From the NCBI GenBank assembly GCA_014526335.1, contig JACTAT010000024.1:1398329-1462328 (forward strand): DNA of 64,000 nt. Direction: 5' to 3'. Source of the DNA: Chrysaora quinquecirrha (lineage: Eukaryota > Cnidaria > Scyphozoa > Semaeostomeae > Pelagiidae). Each line of letters begins with the position of its first letter. Position 1 is the stretch's first letter. Position numbers and translations under genes: made by a program. The notes beneath the pieces are model-generated. The model made no database searches and had not been told where the DNA came from. It saw nothing but the letters and a program-made list of their open reading frames with translations. This document shows positions 36,201 to 45,530 of the stretch, piece by piece.

Positions 36201-39200
36201 TTGGGGAAACGAAAGAGAATGGAATGGGCCTTGGAGTGACAGGTAAAGACATTGAAACTTTCCTATACCTGCTGCATACCTACAGTTTACCTATCCCTTT
36301 ACCTAAGCATTAACTATACATATACCAATACCCAAGCCTATCTTATATCTTTTCCTATACCTATACCTAAACCTTACCTTTACCTAAATCAATACCTTTA
36401 CACAGGTGTTACCTCATTTCTATGGTTTACCTATACCTAGACCTTCACCTAAGACTATACCTACACTTATACCTTTGCCGATGCAAAGCCTGAACCTATG
36501 CCTAATAACTATACCCATACTTGTATATAAGCCTTAACCTATACATAACATTTATACCTTGGACTTAATCTATACCTAATACCTCATACCTCAAACCTAA
36601 TGCCTAATAGCCATACCTATACCAAACAGCTAACTCTTTACCTATACCTTTACCTTAGCCTATTCCTTAACCAATACCGAAGCCTTTTACTATACCTAAT
36701 ACCTAAGCCTTAACCTATACTTAAAACTTATTCCCTTACCTTAGCTGATACCTTTACCAATACCTTAGCTTTTACCAATACCTTAGCCCTTTACCTATAC
36801 CTAATACCCATACAAATCCTAAGCTTTCAAAAATGCCTATACCTAAGCCCACGCCCGTATCTTAACCTTTACCTATACCTATACCAATACCTATACCGAA
36901 GCCTTAACCTATACCTAAATCTTTACCTATACCTATGACTTTTACGAATATCTATACATATACCTCCACCAATACCTATACCGAAGCCTTAACCTATACC
37001 TAAATCTTTACCTATACCTATGACTTTTACGAATATCTATACATATACCTCCACCAATACCTATACCGAAGCCTTAACCTATACCTAAATCTTTACCTAT
37101 ACCTATGACTTTTACGAATATCTATACATATACCTCCACCAATACCTATACCGAAGCCTTAACCTATACCTAAATCTTTACCTATACCTAAGACTTTTAC
37201 GAATATCTATACATATACCTCCACCAATACCTATACCTAAGCCTTAACCTATACCTAAATCTTTACCTATACCTATGACTTTTACGAATATCTATACATA
37301 TACCTCCACCAATACCTATACCTAAGCCTTAACCTATACCTAAATCTTTACCTATACCTATGACTTTTACGAATATCTATACATATACCCCCACCAATAC
37401 CTATGCCTAAGCCTTAACTTATACCTAAATCTTTACCTATACCTATGACTTTTACGAATATCTATACATATACCTCCACCAATACCTATACCTAAGCCTT
37501 AACCTATACCTAAATCTTTACCTATACCTATGACTTTTACGAATATCTATACATATACCTCCACCAATACCTATACCTAAGCCTTAACCTATACCTAAAT
37601 CTTTACCTATACCTATGACTTTTACGAATATCTATACATATACCCCCACCAATACCTATGCCTAAGCCTTAACTTATACCTAAATCTTTACCTATACCTA
37701 TGACTTTTACGAATATCTATGCATATACCTCCACCAATACCTATACCGAAGCCTTAACCTATACCTAAATCTTTACCTATACCTAAGACTTTTACGAATA
37801 TCTATACATATACCTCCACCAATACCTATACCTAAGCCTTAACCTATACCTAAATCTTTACCTATACCTATGACTTTTACGAATATCTATACATATACCC
37901 CCACCAATACCTATGCCTAAGCTTAACTTATACCTAAATCTTTACCTATACCTATGACTTTTACGAATATCTATGCATATACCTCCACCAATACCTATAC
38001 CGAAGCCTTAACCTATACCTAAATCTTTACCTATACCTAAGACTTTTACGAATATCTATACATATACCTCCACCAATACCTATACCTAAGCCTTAACCTA
38101 TACCTAAATCTTTACCTATACCTATGACTTTTACGAATATCTATACATATACCTCCACCAATACCTATACCTAAGCCTTAACCTATACCTAAATCTTTAC
38201 CTATACCTATGACTTTTACGAATATCTATACATATACCCCCACCAATACCTATGCCTAAGCCTTAACTTATACCTAAATCTTTACCTATACCTATGACTT
38301 TTACGAATATCTATACATATACCTCCACCAATACCTATACCTAAGCCTTAACCTATACCTAAATCTTTACCTATACCTATGACTTTTACGAATATCTATA
38401 CATATACCTCCACCAATACCTATACCTAAGCCTTAACCTATACCTAAATCTTTACCTATACCTATGACTTTTACGAATATCTATACATATACCCCCACCA
38501 ATACCTATGCCTAAGCCTTAACTTATACCTAAATCTTTACCTATACCTATGACTTTTACGAATATCTATGCATATACCTCCACCAATACCTATACCGAAG
38601 CCTTAACCTATACCTAAATCTTTACCTATACCTAAGACTTTTACGAATATCTATACATATACCTCCACCAATACCTATACCTAAGCCTTAACCTATACCT
38701 AAATCTTTACCTATACCTATGACTTTTACGAATATCTATACATATACCTCCACCAATACCTATACCCAAGCCTTAACCTATACCTAAATCTTTACCTATA
38801 CCTATGACTTTTACGAATATCTATACATATACCCCCACCAATACCTATGCCTAAGCCTTAACTTATACCTAAATCTTTACCTATACCTATGACTTTTACG
38901 AATATCTATACATATACCTCCACCAATACCTATACCTAAGCCTTAACCTATACCTAAATCTTTACCTTTACCTATGACTTTTACGAATATCTATACATAT
39001 ACCTCCACCAATACATATACCTAAGCCTTAACCTATACCTAAATCTTTACCTATACCTATGACTTTTACGAATATCTATACATATACCCCCACCAATACC
39101 TATGCCTAAGCCTTAACCTATACCTATTCCTATACCTATACCTAAATCTTTACCTATACCTAAGACTTTTACCAATATCTATACATATACCTATACCTAA

Positions 39201-41297
39201 GGCTTAATCCATACCTTAAACCTACACCTTTACCTATACTCAGTTTATGCCAATACCTACACCTTTACCTATACCTACGACTTTGACCGATATCTATACC
39301 TATACCTAAGGCTTAATTCATACCTTAAACCTACATCTATACCTATTACCTATACTAAGTTTATGCCAATACCCACACCTTTACCTATACCTACGACTTT
39401 GACCGATATCTATACCTATACCTAAACCCACAACTATGCATACACCTATATACCTGTACCTAGTTTATATATTTTCCATCAAACAGCTCACCGGAATGGC
39501 AGTTGCTGTCAGAAAAGGACAAGAGGAGCATGGGCCTAACATTTGATCACGACGGAGAATTTTGGTAAGAGTAGGACAAATTAAGTTCCTTAAAATCTGG
39601 TTCCAAGGGAATTAAGTAACTTTAACTCTGGTAAAGAGTTAAATAAAAACAAAAATATATTCTGTATGTACTGATTTATCAATGACAACTAGTCTGAAAT
39701 GTTAGATTTTGAATTGATAGATTTCTGATTGGCAAATCAGCGTGCAGTATGGACAACCACGTGATAAAGCCTATCTTGTTTGATTGAAATGTCAAGTTCA
39801 AACAACTAATATGATTATGAATGAATGAATGAATGCAAAATGCTCTCGTGTTGTTTGCAGGATTTCGATTCAGGATTTCATAGCGAACTTCACGAAACTG
39901 GAAATTTGTATGCTGAGTCCTGATAATTGCGGACACGTCGAGGGGCATCAATGGCAAATGCTGGTACACGAAGGAGAATGGCAGCCGTTTGTATCTGCAG
40001 GAGGTTGCAGAAATTATCCTGATACCTTCCATACCAATCCACAGTTTAGGTAAGGATTTATCGTGCGGGCTGCTACACAAGCAGTCTGTAGTACAAAGTT
40101 AGCTCTGGCAAGGCAAATCTTTTCCTTCCAAGAATTCATCATCTTCAACTGCAAGATTCGGCTAAAAATGTCGAAATGACACAGCAAACCAACTCTCAAT
40201 GCCAACTTGTAACCAGTAATGACGTCACAATGACGTCATTATGTAACGACATGATCAACAGAATGACGAACACGTGACGTCAAACAGTGTACAGTAGTTA
40301 AAGAACTGAGAAAAAGCGTCTTGGAAAGACTTGGAAAGCAATATTTAACAAAAAACAAACTTGCAATGACAACTTGTGGTCACTGGTGACATCAAGATGA
40401 CGTCAAAGCGACAGCTTGCTACATCACTATGACGTCATAAAATTTCATTGCTCGAAAATTTTTTCATATAATCGTTCCTAATTGGTAGTACGATAAATTT
40501 AATCATTATCCTCAATAGAATAAAGCTCGAGGATCCAGATGAAGATGACGATAACGACAGTTGTCAATTTGTCGTTGGATTGCTGCAGAAAGATAGAAGA
40601 CAAATGAAACTTCTAGGCCAAGATAACCTCACGATTGGTTTTGCTATTTACAAGGTAAATATACTGTATGCAATTGTGCTATAAAATACGTCATAACAGT
40701 ACACTATTGTTAAAAATTGCCAGCAAGCCTCTTTGCGTCGACTAAAGAAGGTTCGGTTTCTCATCAGACTCTTCAATTAAAATACTATCGGTGCAACCAA
40801 TTTTATTGTCCGTTGTAGAGAGGTGTCCACTGTATGGAGGTTTGCTTCTACCGAGGTTTTTACAAAAAAAAAGACCTTCGGGACAAAAATATTTGCCCGT
40901 TGTTTGGAGGTGTCCGTTGTAAAGAGGTGTCTGTGGTTCCACTTCCACTATATACATTTCCTGTTAATCAATCTTTTGGTCTTTTTCAATGATTCATATA
41001 CCCTTTCAAGATTATCAGAAGAAAAATCTTCATTTATATGTCTTCGAATCATAGTTTAGCGGTAGACTTATTACCTTCCTCCCACTCTTTCGGAAACAGC
41101 TTCTAACAACTACAACAACAAACAGCTGTTTCCTCAGAGTGGAGCGGGGTTGTGGAGTGTGGAGGAGCGTAGACTAACGAATTTAATAAGTCTATTTTAG
41201 CGGTTCTCGGCGATTTCAAAGATTTTACTGAGTTTTTCATTCTGTACAGATCGATGATGACGCTAAGCAATACATGAACAACGGATTTTGGGGAAAA
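30236..41297 (+). CDS. Calpain cysteine protease, eight exons, 3' end lost
   Basis: Calpains are calcium-activated intracellular proteases. Exons: 30236-30646, 34803-35125, 35481-35731, 36137-36242, 39487-39564, 39861-40049, 40519-40654, and 41250 into the homopolymer block. Phases agree throughout, giving 498 codons before exon 8. Residues 1-55 are Ser/Tyr/Gly-rich, as in Gly-rich calpain N-termini. The protease core follows: catalytic Cys163 in GDCWFLAA, His320 in GHAYT, Asn349 in [10 protein letters not shown]; the Cys-His distance (157) equals the classical calpains. The beta-sandwich domain is seen in [21 protein letters not shown] and FHTNPQF. The rest of that domain and any penta-EF-hand domain are missing, because sequence quality collapses at about 41290. 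Exon 3 must use the GTGTAA donor at 35732 to keep frame, although GTAAGT lies two bases on. The start ATG directly follows an acceptor. Confidence 0.9.
30693..33175. repeat. Minisatellite in calpain intron 1, units of about 146 and 185 bp, 14 copies
   Basis: The core word GCAGCAAATTTTGCTA recurs 14 times. Spacing falls in two classes, about 141-148 bp and 182-190 bp; the longer units contain an extra block of about 40 bp in which GTAAGGGAATCCTCTCTGCA appears twice. Each unit contains GATCGCGATCGC. The first unit is led by TAGACCATTCCAAAGAGGTC and CATTTTTCCGGAAGATGG, which match a dispersed repeat at 62640-62780. The array therefore seems to have grown from such an element. Confidence 0.93.
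33516..33909. mobile_element. Foldback element in calpain intron 1
   Basis: About 394 bp with inverted ends: ACACGCTTTTTTATAAGAAT at the left, and the complement (ATTCTTATAAAAAAAAGTGT) at the right. The pairing continues through GAGCCT and TATTCTTAAA words for roughly 100 bp. No open reading frame is relevant. Single copy in this window. Confidence 0.7.
34190..34310 (+). mobile_element. tRNA-derived SINE, copy 3, calpain intron 1
   Basis: Box A TGGCTCAGTGG (34216-34226) and box B GGTTCAAATCC (34260-34270) are both close to consensus. The head TACTCGGCGATTTTATTGAG and body CGTCGTTGGCTCTCTGATCA match the copy at 12565. This is the copy nearest to a polymerase III consensus and lies outside the duplicated arms, so it is an independent insertion. 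Confidence 0.75.
35365..35445. mobile_element. Fragment of the AGCTTTTTC foldback element, calpain intron 2
   Basis: GGACTCTTCAATTCATTCTA followed by TTGATCTTC and GCAAGCTGATTGG matches the middle of the element at 53978-54430. Terminal repeats are not preserved. Confidence 0.6.
35747..36011. mobile_element. MITE-like foldback element just after the calpain exon 3 donor
   Basis: A 265-bp copy of the GGCCCTGG family. It starts GGCCATGGCCGAACGATC and ends with ATCGTTTTGCTAGGGCC. TTA flanks it on both sides (35744-35746 and 36012-36014), a possible target duplication. It begins about 15 bp after the exon 3 splice donor. Confidence 0.75.
36250..39470. repeat. 85-bp minisatellite with higher-order structure, calpain intron 4
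   Basis: The flanks (36250-36880 and 39120-39470) are degenerate ACCTAT/ACCTTA hexamer-like repeats. Between them about 26 copies of an 85-bp unit run head to tail, marked by GACTTTTACGAATATCTATA. Variant words mark a higher-order unit of three or four monomers: one with ACCCCCACC is followed by one with TATGCCTAAG and AACTTA, then one or two plain or CCGAAG monomers. The array fills nearly the whole intron. Confidence 0.95.
40219..40437. promoter_or_regulatory. Cluster of five TGACGTCA palindromes, calpain intron 6
   Basis: TGACGTCA occurs at 40220-40227, 40231-40238, 40275-40282, 40398-40405 and 40430-40437. This is the full cyclic-AMP response element recognised by CREB/ATF proteins. The surrounding text (AATGACGTCA) suggests a local duplication origin, so it may be a small repeat and not an enhancer. 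Confidence 0.35.
40810..40945. repeat. Short direct repeats of GAGGTGTCC, calpain intron 7
   Basis: Three or four copies of a unit near CCGTTGTAGAGAGGTGTCC, with variants CACTGTATGGAGG, TTGTTTGGAGGTGTCC and AAAGAGGTGTC. Unit length is about 20-25 bp, with an unrelated stretch between the second and third copies. Confidence 0.5.
41063..41195. mobile_element. Small foldback element flanked by an 8-bp direct repeat
   Basis: About 132 bp from TAGACTTATTA to its complement TAATAAGTCTA. TTTAGCGG flanks it at 41055-41062 and again at 41196-41203, one base from the right end. An 8-bp target duplication is the rule for hAT-type elements, so this may be a hAT-derived MITE. It lies in calpain intron 7. 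Confidence 0.6.
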
Positions 41298-42121
41298 AAT
41301 TTTTAATTTTTTTTAAAATTTTTTCCTTCCCCAAAAAAAAAAATTTTAATTTAAAAATTGGAAATTTTTTTTAAAAATTTTTTTTTTTTTTTCCCAAAAT
41401 TTTAAAAAAATTTTAAAAAAATTTTTTTAAAATTTTTTTTTTTTTAAAAATTTTTTTAACCCGGTTTTTTTTCCCCCGAAAAAAGGGGGGGGTTTTTTTT
41501 TTGGTTTTTAAATTTGGTTTTTTTTTTTTCTTTTTGGGGGGGGAAAAAAGGTTTTTTAAAAAAAATTTTTTCCCGGGGGGGGAAGCCCTTTTTGGGGGAA
41601 ATCCCTAAAAAAAAAAAGGGGGGGTTTTTGGAATTTTAAAAAATTTTTTTTTTTTTTTTATTTTTATGGGAAAAAAGGGAAGGGGGGCCGGAAAAAATTT
41701 GGGAAAAATTTTGGGGGCCCCAAAAAACCCCCCCTTTTTCCCCTTTCCTTTTTTTTTTGGGGGGGGGGTTTTTGGGGGCCAAAAAAACAAAAAATTTTAA
41801 AAAAGGAAAATTTGGTTTTGGGGGTTTTAAACCCAAAATTGGAAAATTTTTTTTTCCTTTTTTTTGGGGTTTTTAAAAAATTTCCCCCCCAAAAAAAACC
41901 CTTTTCCCCAAAAGGGGGTTTTTTGGCCGGGAATTTTTTTCCCCCGGGTTTCCTTCCAAATTAAAAAAATTTTGGAATAAAAAAGGGGGGAAAAGTTTTT
42001 TTCCCCGGGGGGTTTTTTGGAATTAATTAAACCCGGGGAAAAAAATTTAAAACCCCTTCCCAAAACCCTTTGGGGAAAAAAAAATTTTTTTAAAATTTTT
42101 TTTCCCCCCCCTTTTAAAACC
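41290..42121. other. Second homopolymer-run block, probable artefact
   Basis: About 830 bp made of runs of A, T, G and C with hardly a single isolated base, here including long G and C runs. It starts 40 bp into calpain exon 8 and ends at an ordinary dispersed repeat. The remaining calpain exons are not found beyond it. Short Pro/Lys/Phe-rich reading frames inside are meaningless. Confidence 0.85.
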
Positions 42122-42225
42122 CCGGTAGCGTCACGGCCAGGGTCGAGGTCTCGATTAGCTAATCTATTACTGAGATCCTAGCGACTGGCGCTAAAACACC
42201 ATTTCACCTCCTTTCTGTTTACTAA
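42122..42225. repeat. Dispersed repeat, CCAGGGTCGAGGT family, copy 1
   Basis: CGGTAGCGTCACGGCCAGGG, then TCGAGGTCTCGATTAGCTAA and TAGCGACTGGCGCTAAA, match 63029-63118 at most positions. CGAGGTCTCGATT resembles a degenerate polymerase III box B. Only the 3' part is present here; the rest is lost in the homopolymer block. Confidence 0.7.
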
Positions 42226-42299
42226 GGCGTTTTACCATTTAGATATTTACAACTGTTTTAACATTGACGCTTTTCCTCCCATCTGCCCCGGATAACGTA

Positions 42300-42535
42300 T
42301 GTGCAGTACAGCGGTGGTTGTGCAGTACAGCAGAGGGATATTCTCCAACCGCTGTACTAAACATACTCTGCTGTACTCATGGTATCCCTCCGCGGTACTG
42401 ATGGTATCCCTCCGCTGTACTGATGATATCCCTCCGCTGTACTGATAATATCCCACCGCTGTACTGTACAACCACCGCTGTACTGCACAACCACCGCTGT
42501 ACTGCACAACCACCGCTGTACTGCACAACTGCCTA
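42300..42535. repeat. GCTGTACT minisatellite with an inverted first copy
   Basis: About ten units of 18-20 bp containing CCGCTGTACTG, in two flavours (ending CACAACCA or ATGATATCCCTC). The first two units (42302-42337) are in the opposite orientation to the rest, so the array could form a hairpin. Confidence 0.85.
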
Positions 42536-42619
42536 TGAAGATGCTGAAATGTCTTCAAAGTACTGTACTACTGTTGTAAGGGTATATGAAGGTTATGTGA
42601 TGCATAGTGCTCGTATGCA

Positions 42620-43640
42620 TATTTCTTTAGGAAACCAGTTTATAAGAAAACTAGATCTAGAAACAAATTTAAGAAACTCAAAGAACTTATACATATAAAT
42701 AATTATAATTATAAATATAAATACATATAAATAATTGGGAAACTCGTTATCTATTCAAACTCCACTCCTTATGATGATGGAAAACTCATTTCCAACATAT
42801 TTTCGGGCCTTTCGACTCTTTCCTCTATCTCTACCCATTTCGTGTTTTCTTTGTTCCAAGAAGGACACGTTGTGTGGTATAATTCATTTTTTTCGTAAAA
42901 TTAAGACTGATTTTAAGAAACCCTTAAAGAAACTTTTATTACTGAAACAGGATCGAAAATTAAGAAACTTCTATAACTAGGTCTTCAAATAGGTTTCTTA
43001 TACAAAATTGTCGCGAATATGTTCCATTAACCCCTTTGCATTTTTATTTCTAGGAGCCTGCTAATATGGATAGATGTATCCTTGAATAATATTGTTTTGC
43101 AAATTCGCTAGTAGCTAAATCATAAAAAGTTTCTTCATATGTACATCTAAGTGTAGCGTTATGCGAAAACACAACAAATGTATCAAGTCTTAGGGATAAT
43201 ACCTTTCCTTAATAAATGACAGAAAGACAACTCTGGAAAACTCGACTTCAAAGAATTCAGGAACCTTTACAAAATGGCAGTTAGCTGGAGGGTAAGGAAA
43301 TTATGATGTAAGCAAAGCCAGACTTATGTCGACATTGCGCACAGTCAGAACTGGCTACCGACTGCTAAACGGCGATTTTCTTAAACTTATTTGTCGCAAC
43401 TGACCTGTCAACATAAGCGCTCTATGGGAACTAGTTCGTTTTTTACGTCATCTAGGAAATGCGCAGTTCAGTTCAAAAAGGTTGGGTAAACTTCTCAATT
43501 ATTCGATAACTGATTCCCGTCAGTACCAGATGACCTGGGCGCTCTTGCGACCACTATCAACGATATCTTATCAGTTCTGCTAGTTGTTGACATGTCGACA
43601 TGAGTTAGCAGTTTCAACTAGCTGGAGTTAGTTCTATCGT
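42620..43640. other. Non-coding stretch with an AT microsatellite
   Basis: 42640-42690 (AACCAGTTTATAAGAAAACT, CTAGATCTAG, TTTAAGAAACTC) matches 5935-5990, so a dispersed repeat is shared by the two homopolymer-block neighbourhoods. An AT-rich (ATAAATA)n stretch lies at 42692-42735. I see no gene, and specifically none of the missing calpain exons. Confidence 0.45.
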
Positions 43641-43657
43641 GTCGTAGGTCGACATAT

Positions 43658-43940
43658 GGCCCTGGCCAAACGATCAAAAATTGTTGGTCCAACATTTGAG
43701 ATTTGCTTGTCAAGCAAAATGTTTGACCGTTTTGCCACGTCCAAAAACATTGCTTGTCCAACATTTTCTGTTTGTTTCAAGCAAAAAATGCTGTGGAACT
43801 TATTCAAAAACATCACGTCACAAATTTTGTTACTTTTGCTTGTCAAGCAATGTTTTGGACGTGACGAAACAGTCAAACATTAGTTGTAATGCAAATATAA
43901 AATGTTGGGTCAACCAATGTTTGATCGTTTGACCAGAGCC
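43658..43940. mobile_element. MITE-like foldback element, GGCCCTGG family, best-preserved copy
   Basis: 283 bp. It starts GGCCCTGGCCAAACGATC and ends GATCGTTTGACCAGAGCC. The ends pair for about 45 bp. Inner blocks TTGTCAAGCAAAATGTTTGA and GTCAAGCAATGTTTTGGACG are typical of the family. Useful as the reference copy. Confidence 0.8.
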
Positions 43941-44149
43941 TTAGTCTGGCTGTATACTGACCATTCAATCAACAAAACCAAATTTTGCTGTATTTGACAT
44001 TATCTGATTGATCACGTAAAGGTGAAATTCGAATATCGACAGCTGTCGCAAGATATTCAACCCGACTTCCACGAAGACGTTCGACTCGTCACGACAACGT
44101 TCGAGAACTATTTCATGCCTTCGAAATTATTTCTTTTTTAGATAAGCTA

Positions 44150-44649
44150 NNNNNNNNNNNNNNNNNNNNNNNNNNNNNNNNNNNNNNNNNNNNNNNNNNN
44201 NNNNNNNNNNNNNNNNNNNNNNNNNNNNNNNNNNNNNNNNNNNNNNNNNNNNNNNNNNNNNNNNNNNNNNNNNNNNNNNNNNNNNNNNNNNNNNNNNNNN
44301 NNNNNNNNNNNNNNNNNNNNNNNNNNNNNNNNNNNNNNNNNNNNNNNNNNNNNNNNNNNNNNNNNNNNNNNNNNNNNNNNNNNNNNNNNNNNNNNNNNNN
44401 NNNNNNNNNNNNNNNNNNNNNNNNNNNNNNNNNNNNNNNNNNNNNNNNNNNNNNNNNNNNNNNNNNNNNNNNNNNNNNNNNNNNNNNNNNNNNNNNNNNN
44501 NNNNNNNNNNNNNNNNNNNNNNNNNNNNNNNNNNNNNNNNNNNNNNNNNNNNNNNNNNNNNNNNNNNNNNNNNNNNNNNNNNNNNNNNNNNNNNNNNNNN
44601 NNNNNNNNNNNNNNNNNNNNNNNNNNNNNNNNNNNNNNNNNNNNNNNNN
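44150..44649. other. Assembly gap of exactly 500 N
   Basis: A round 500 N is a conventional placeholder of unknown size. The right arm of the inverted duplication starts at the first base after it (44650). Confidence 0.99.
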
Positions 44650-45019
44650 ATGCGCGATCTCCGCTTTTCAATTCCCTATCGAAAACCAATAAGCAATAAT
44701 CAATAAACAATTTTCCAAGTTTAGACTACCATTTTTCTATAAATATCATTATTTAATCTCCATTCAAGTTTTAAAAGCATTTTGCTTTTGTTTATCGTAT
44801 TAGGCCGATGAGCAAACCGCTCCCAAACCGCATATACTGAATAGACGCAACGCAGGACAGGTACAACGAGGAAGAAATTTGTTTTGTCGCTGCATTTTTT
44901 CATTTTTATCTCTCCAGACTTCAATTCACTTCCTTTAGATGCATAAATAAACAGGTTTAAAACAACAAGTTCTAAAGATACACTGATAAACACTGCACAC
45001 ACTTCACTCATTAAAATTT

Positions 45020-45335
45020 CAGTATGAATGTACAAAAAAGGGCTTCCACTTTTCTGGGCTTAAAGCCTGGAATGAAATACCTGTGGATATAAGGGAAACT
45101 TCCTCGCTCTATCAGTTTAAAAGAAAATTAAAAACGCATTTAAAAGCTCAGCAAACATTTAAGTGAAACACGACTCCCAGGAAGATCAGATATTGATAAG
45201 GACACAGTCTAGGCCAACAAATTATTTTTAAGATTTGATATTTTTACTTCAGCTACATTTATGTATATTTATTACTTTAATTTTTCTGATGGGATATCGT
45301 GTATAAATATGAATTCATAAATAAATAAATAAATG
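45020..45335 (+). mobile_element. LINE retrotransposon 3' end, right-arm copy
   Basis: Codons 45038-45163 with a TGA at 45164-45166 encode the same GLKAWNEIPVDIR and FKRKLKTHLK segments as the left arm. The (AAAT)n tail at 45312-45334 runs directly into the AGAGCAT-side flank, since the 325-bp segment is absent. One substitution (AAAAAAGGG for AAAGAAGGG) separates the copies. Confidence 0.75.
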
Positions 45336-45365
45336 CTCTACTTCGGCGATTACAACTGATTCGCG

Positions 45366-45530
45366 TTAAGCTATGGCTAAACTGGGAGACTTGTCGCGCG
45401 AGACACTGTATTTGGCGTGTCTCTCAGGGTAGCTAAACACGCGCTGCAAAGTTTCCAAGGTGGCCAAGCTGGAGGACACCGAGGGACATCAATATAGCGG
45501 GCAACATGTCTTTGCCCCGATTTTGCCCCA
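45366..45530. mobile_element. Relative of the GCGCGC MITE, right-arm copy
   Basis: Mirror of 24560-24722, with TAAACTGGGAGACTTGTCGC at its outer end. It separates the LINE fragment from the first diverged satellite monomer. Confidence 0.65.

Noticed and set aside
36890..39120. CCTTAACCTATACC words as an interstitial telomere
   Set aside because: The unit is 85 bp with no run of any plain telomere repeat.
42247..42558. A 103-codon minus-strand frame rich in STAVVQYSGG-like repeats
   Set aside because: A by-product of the 18-20 bp GCTGTACT minisatellite.
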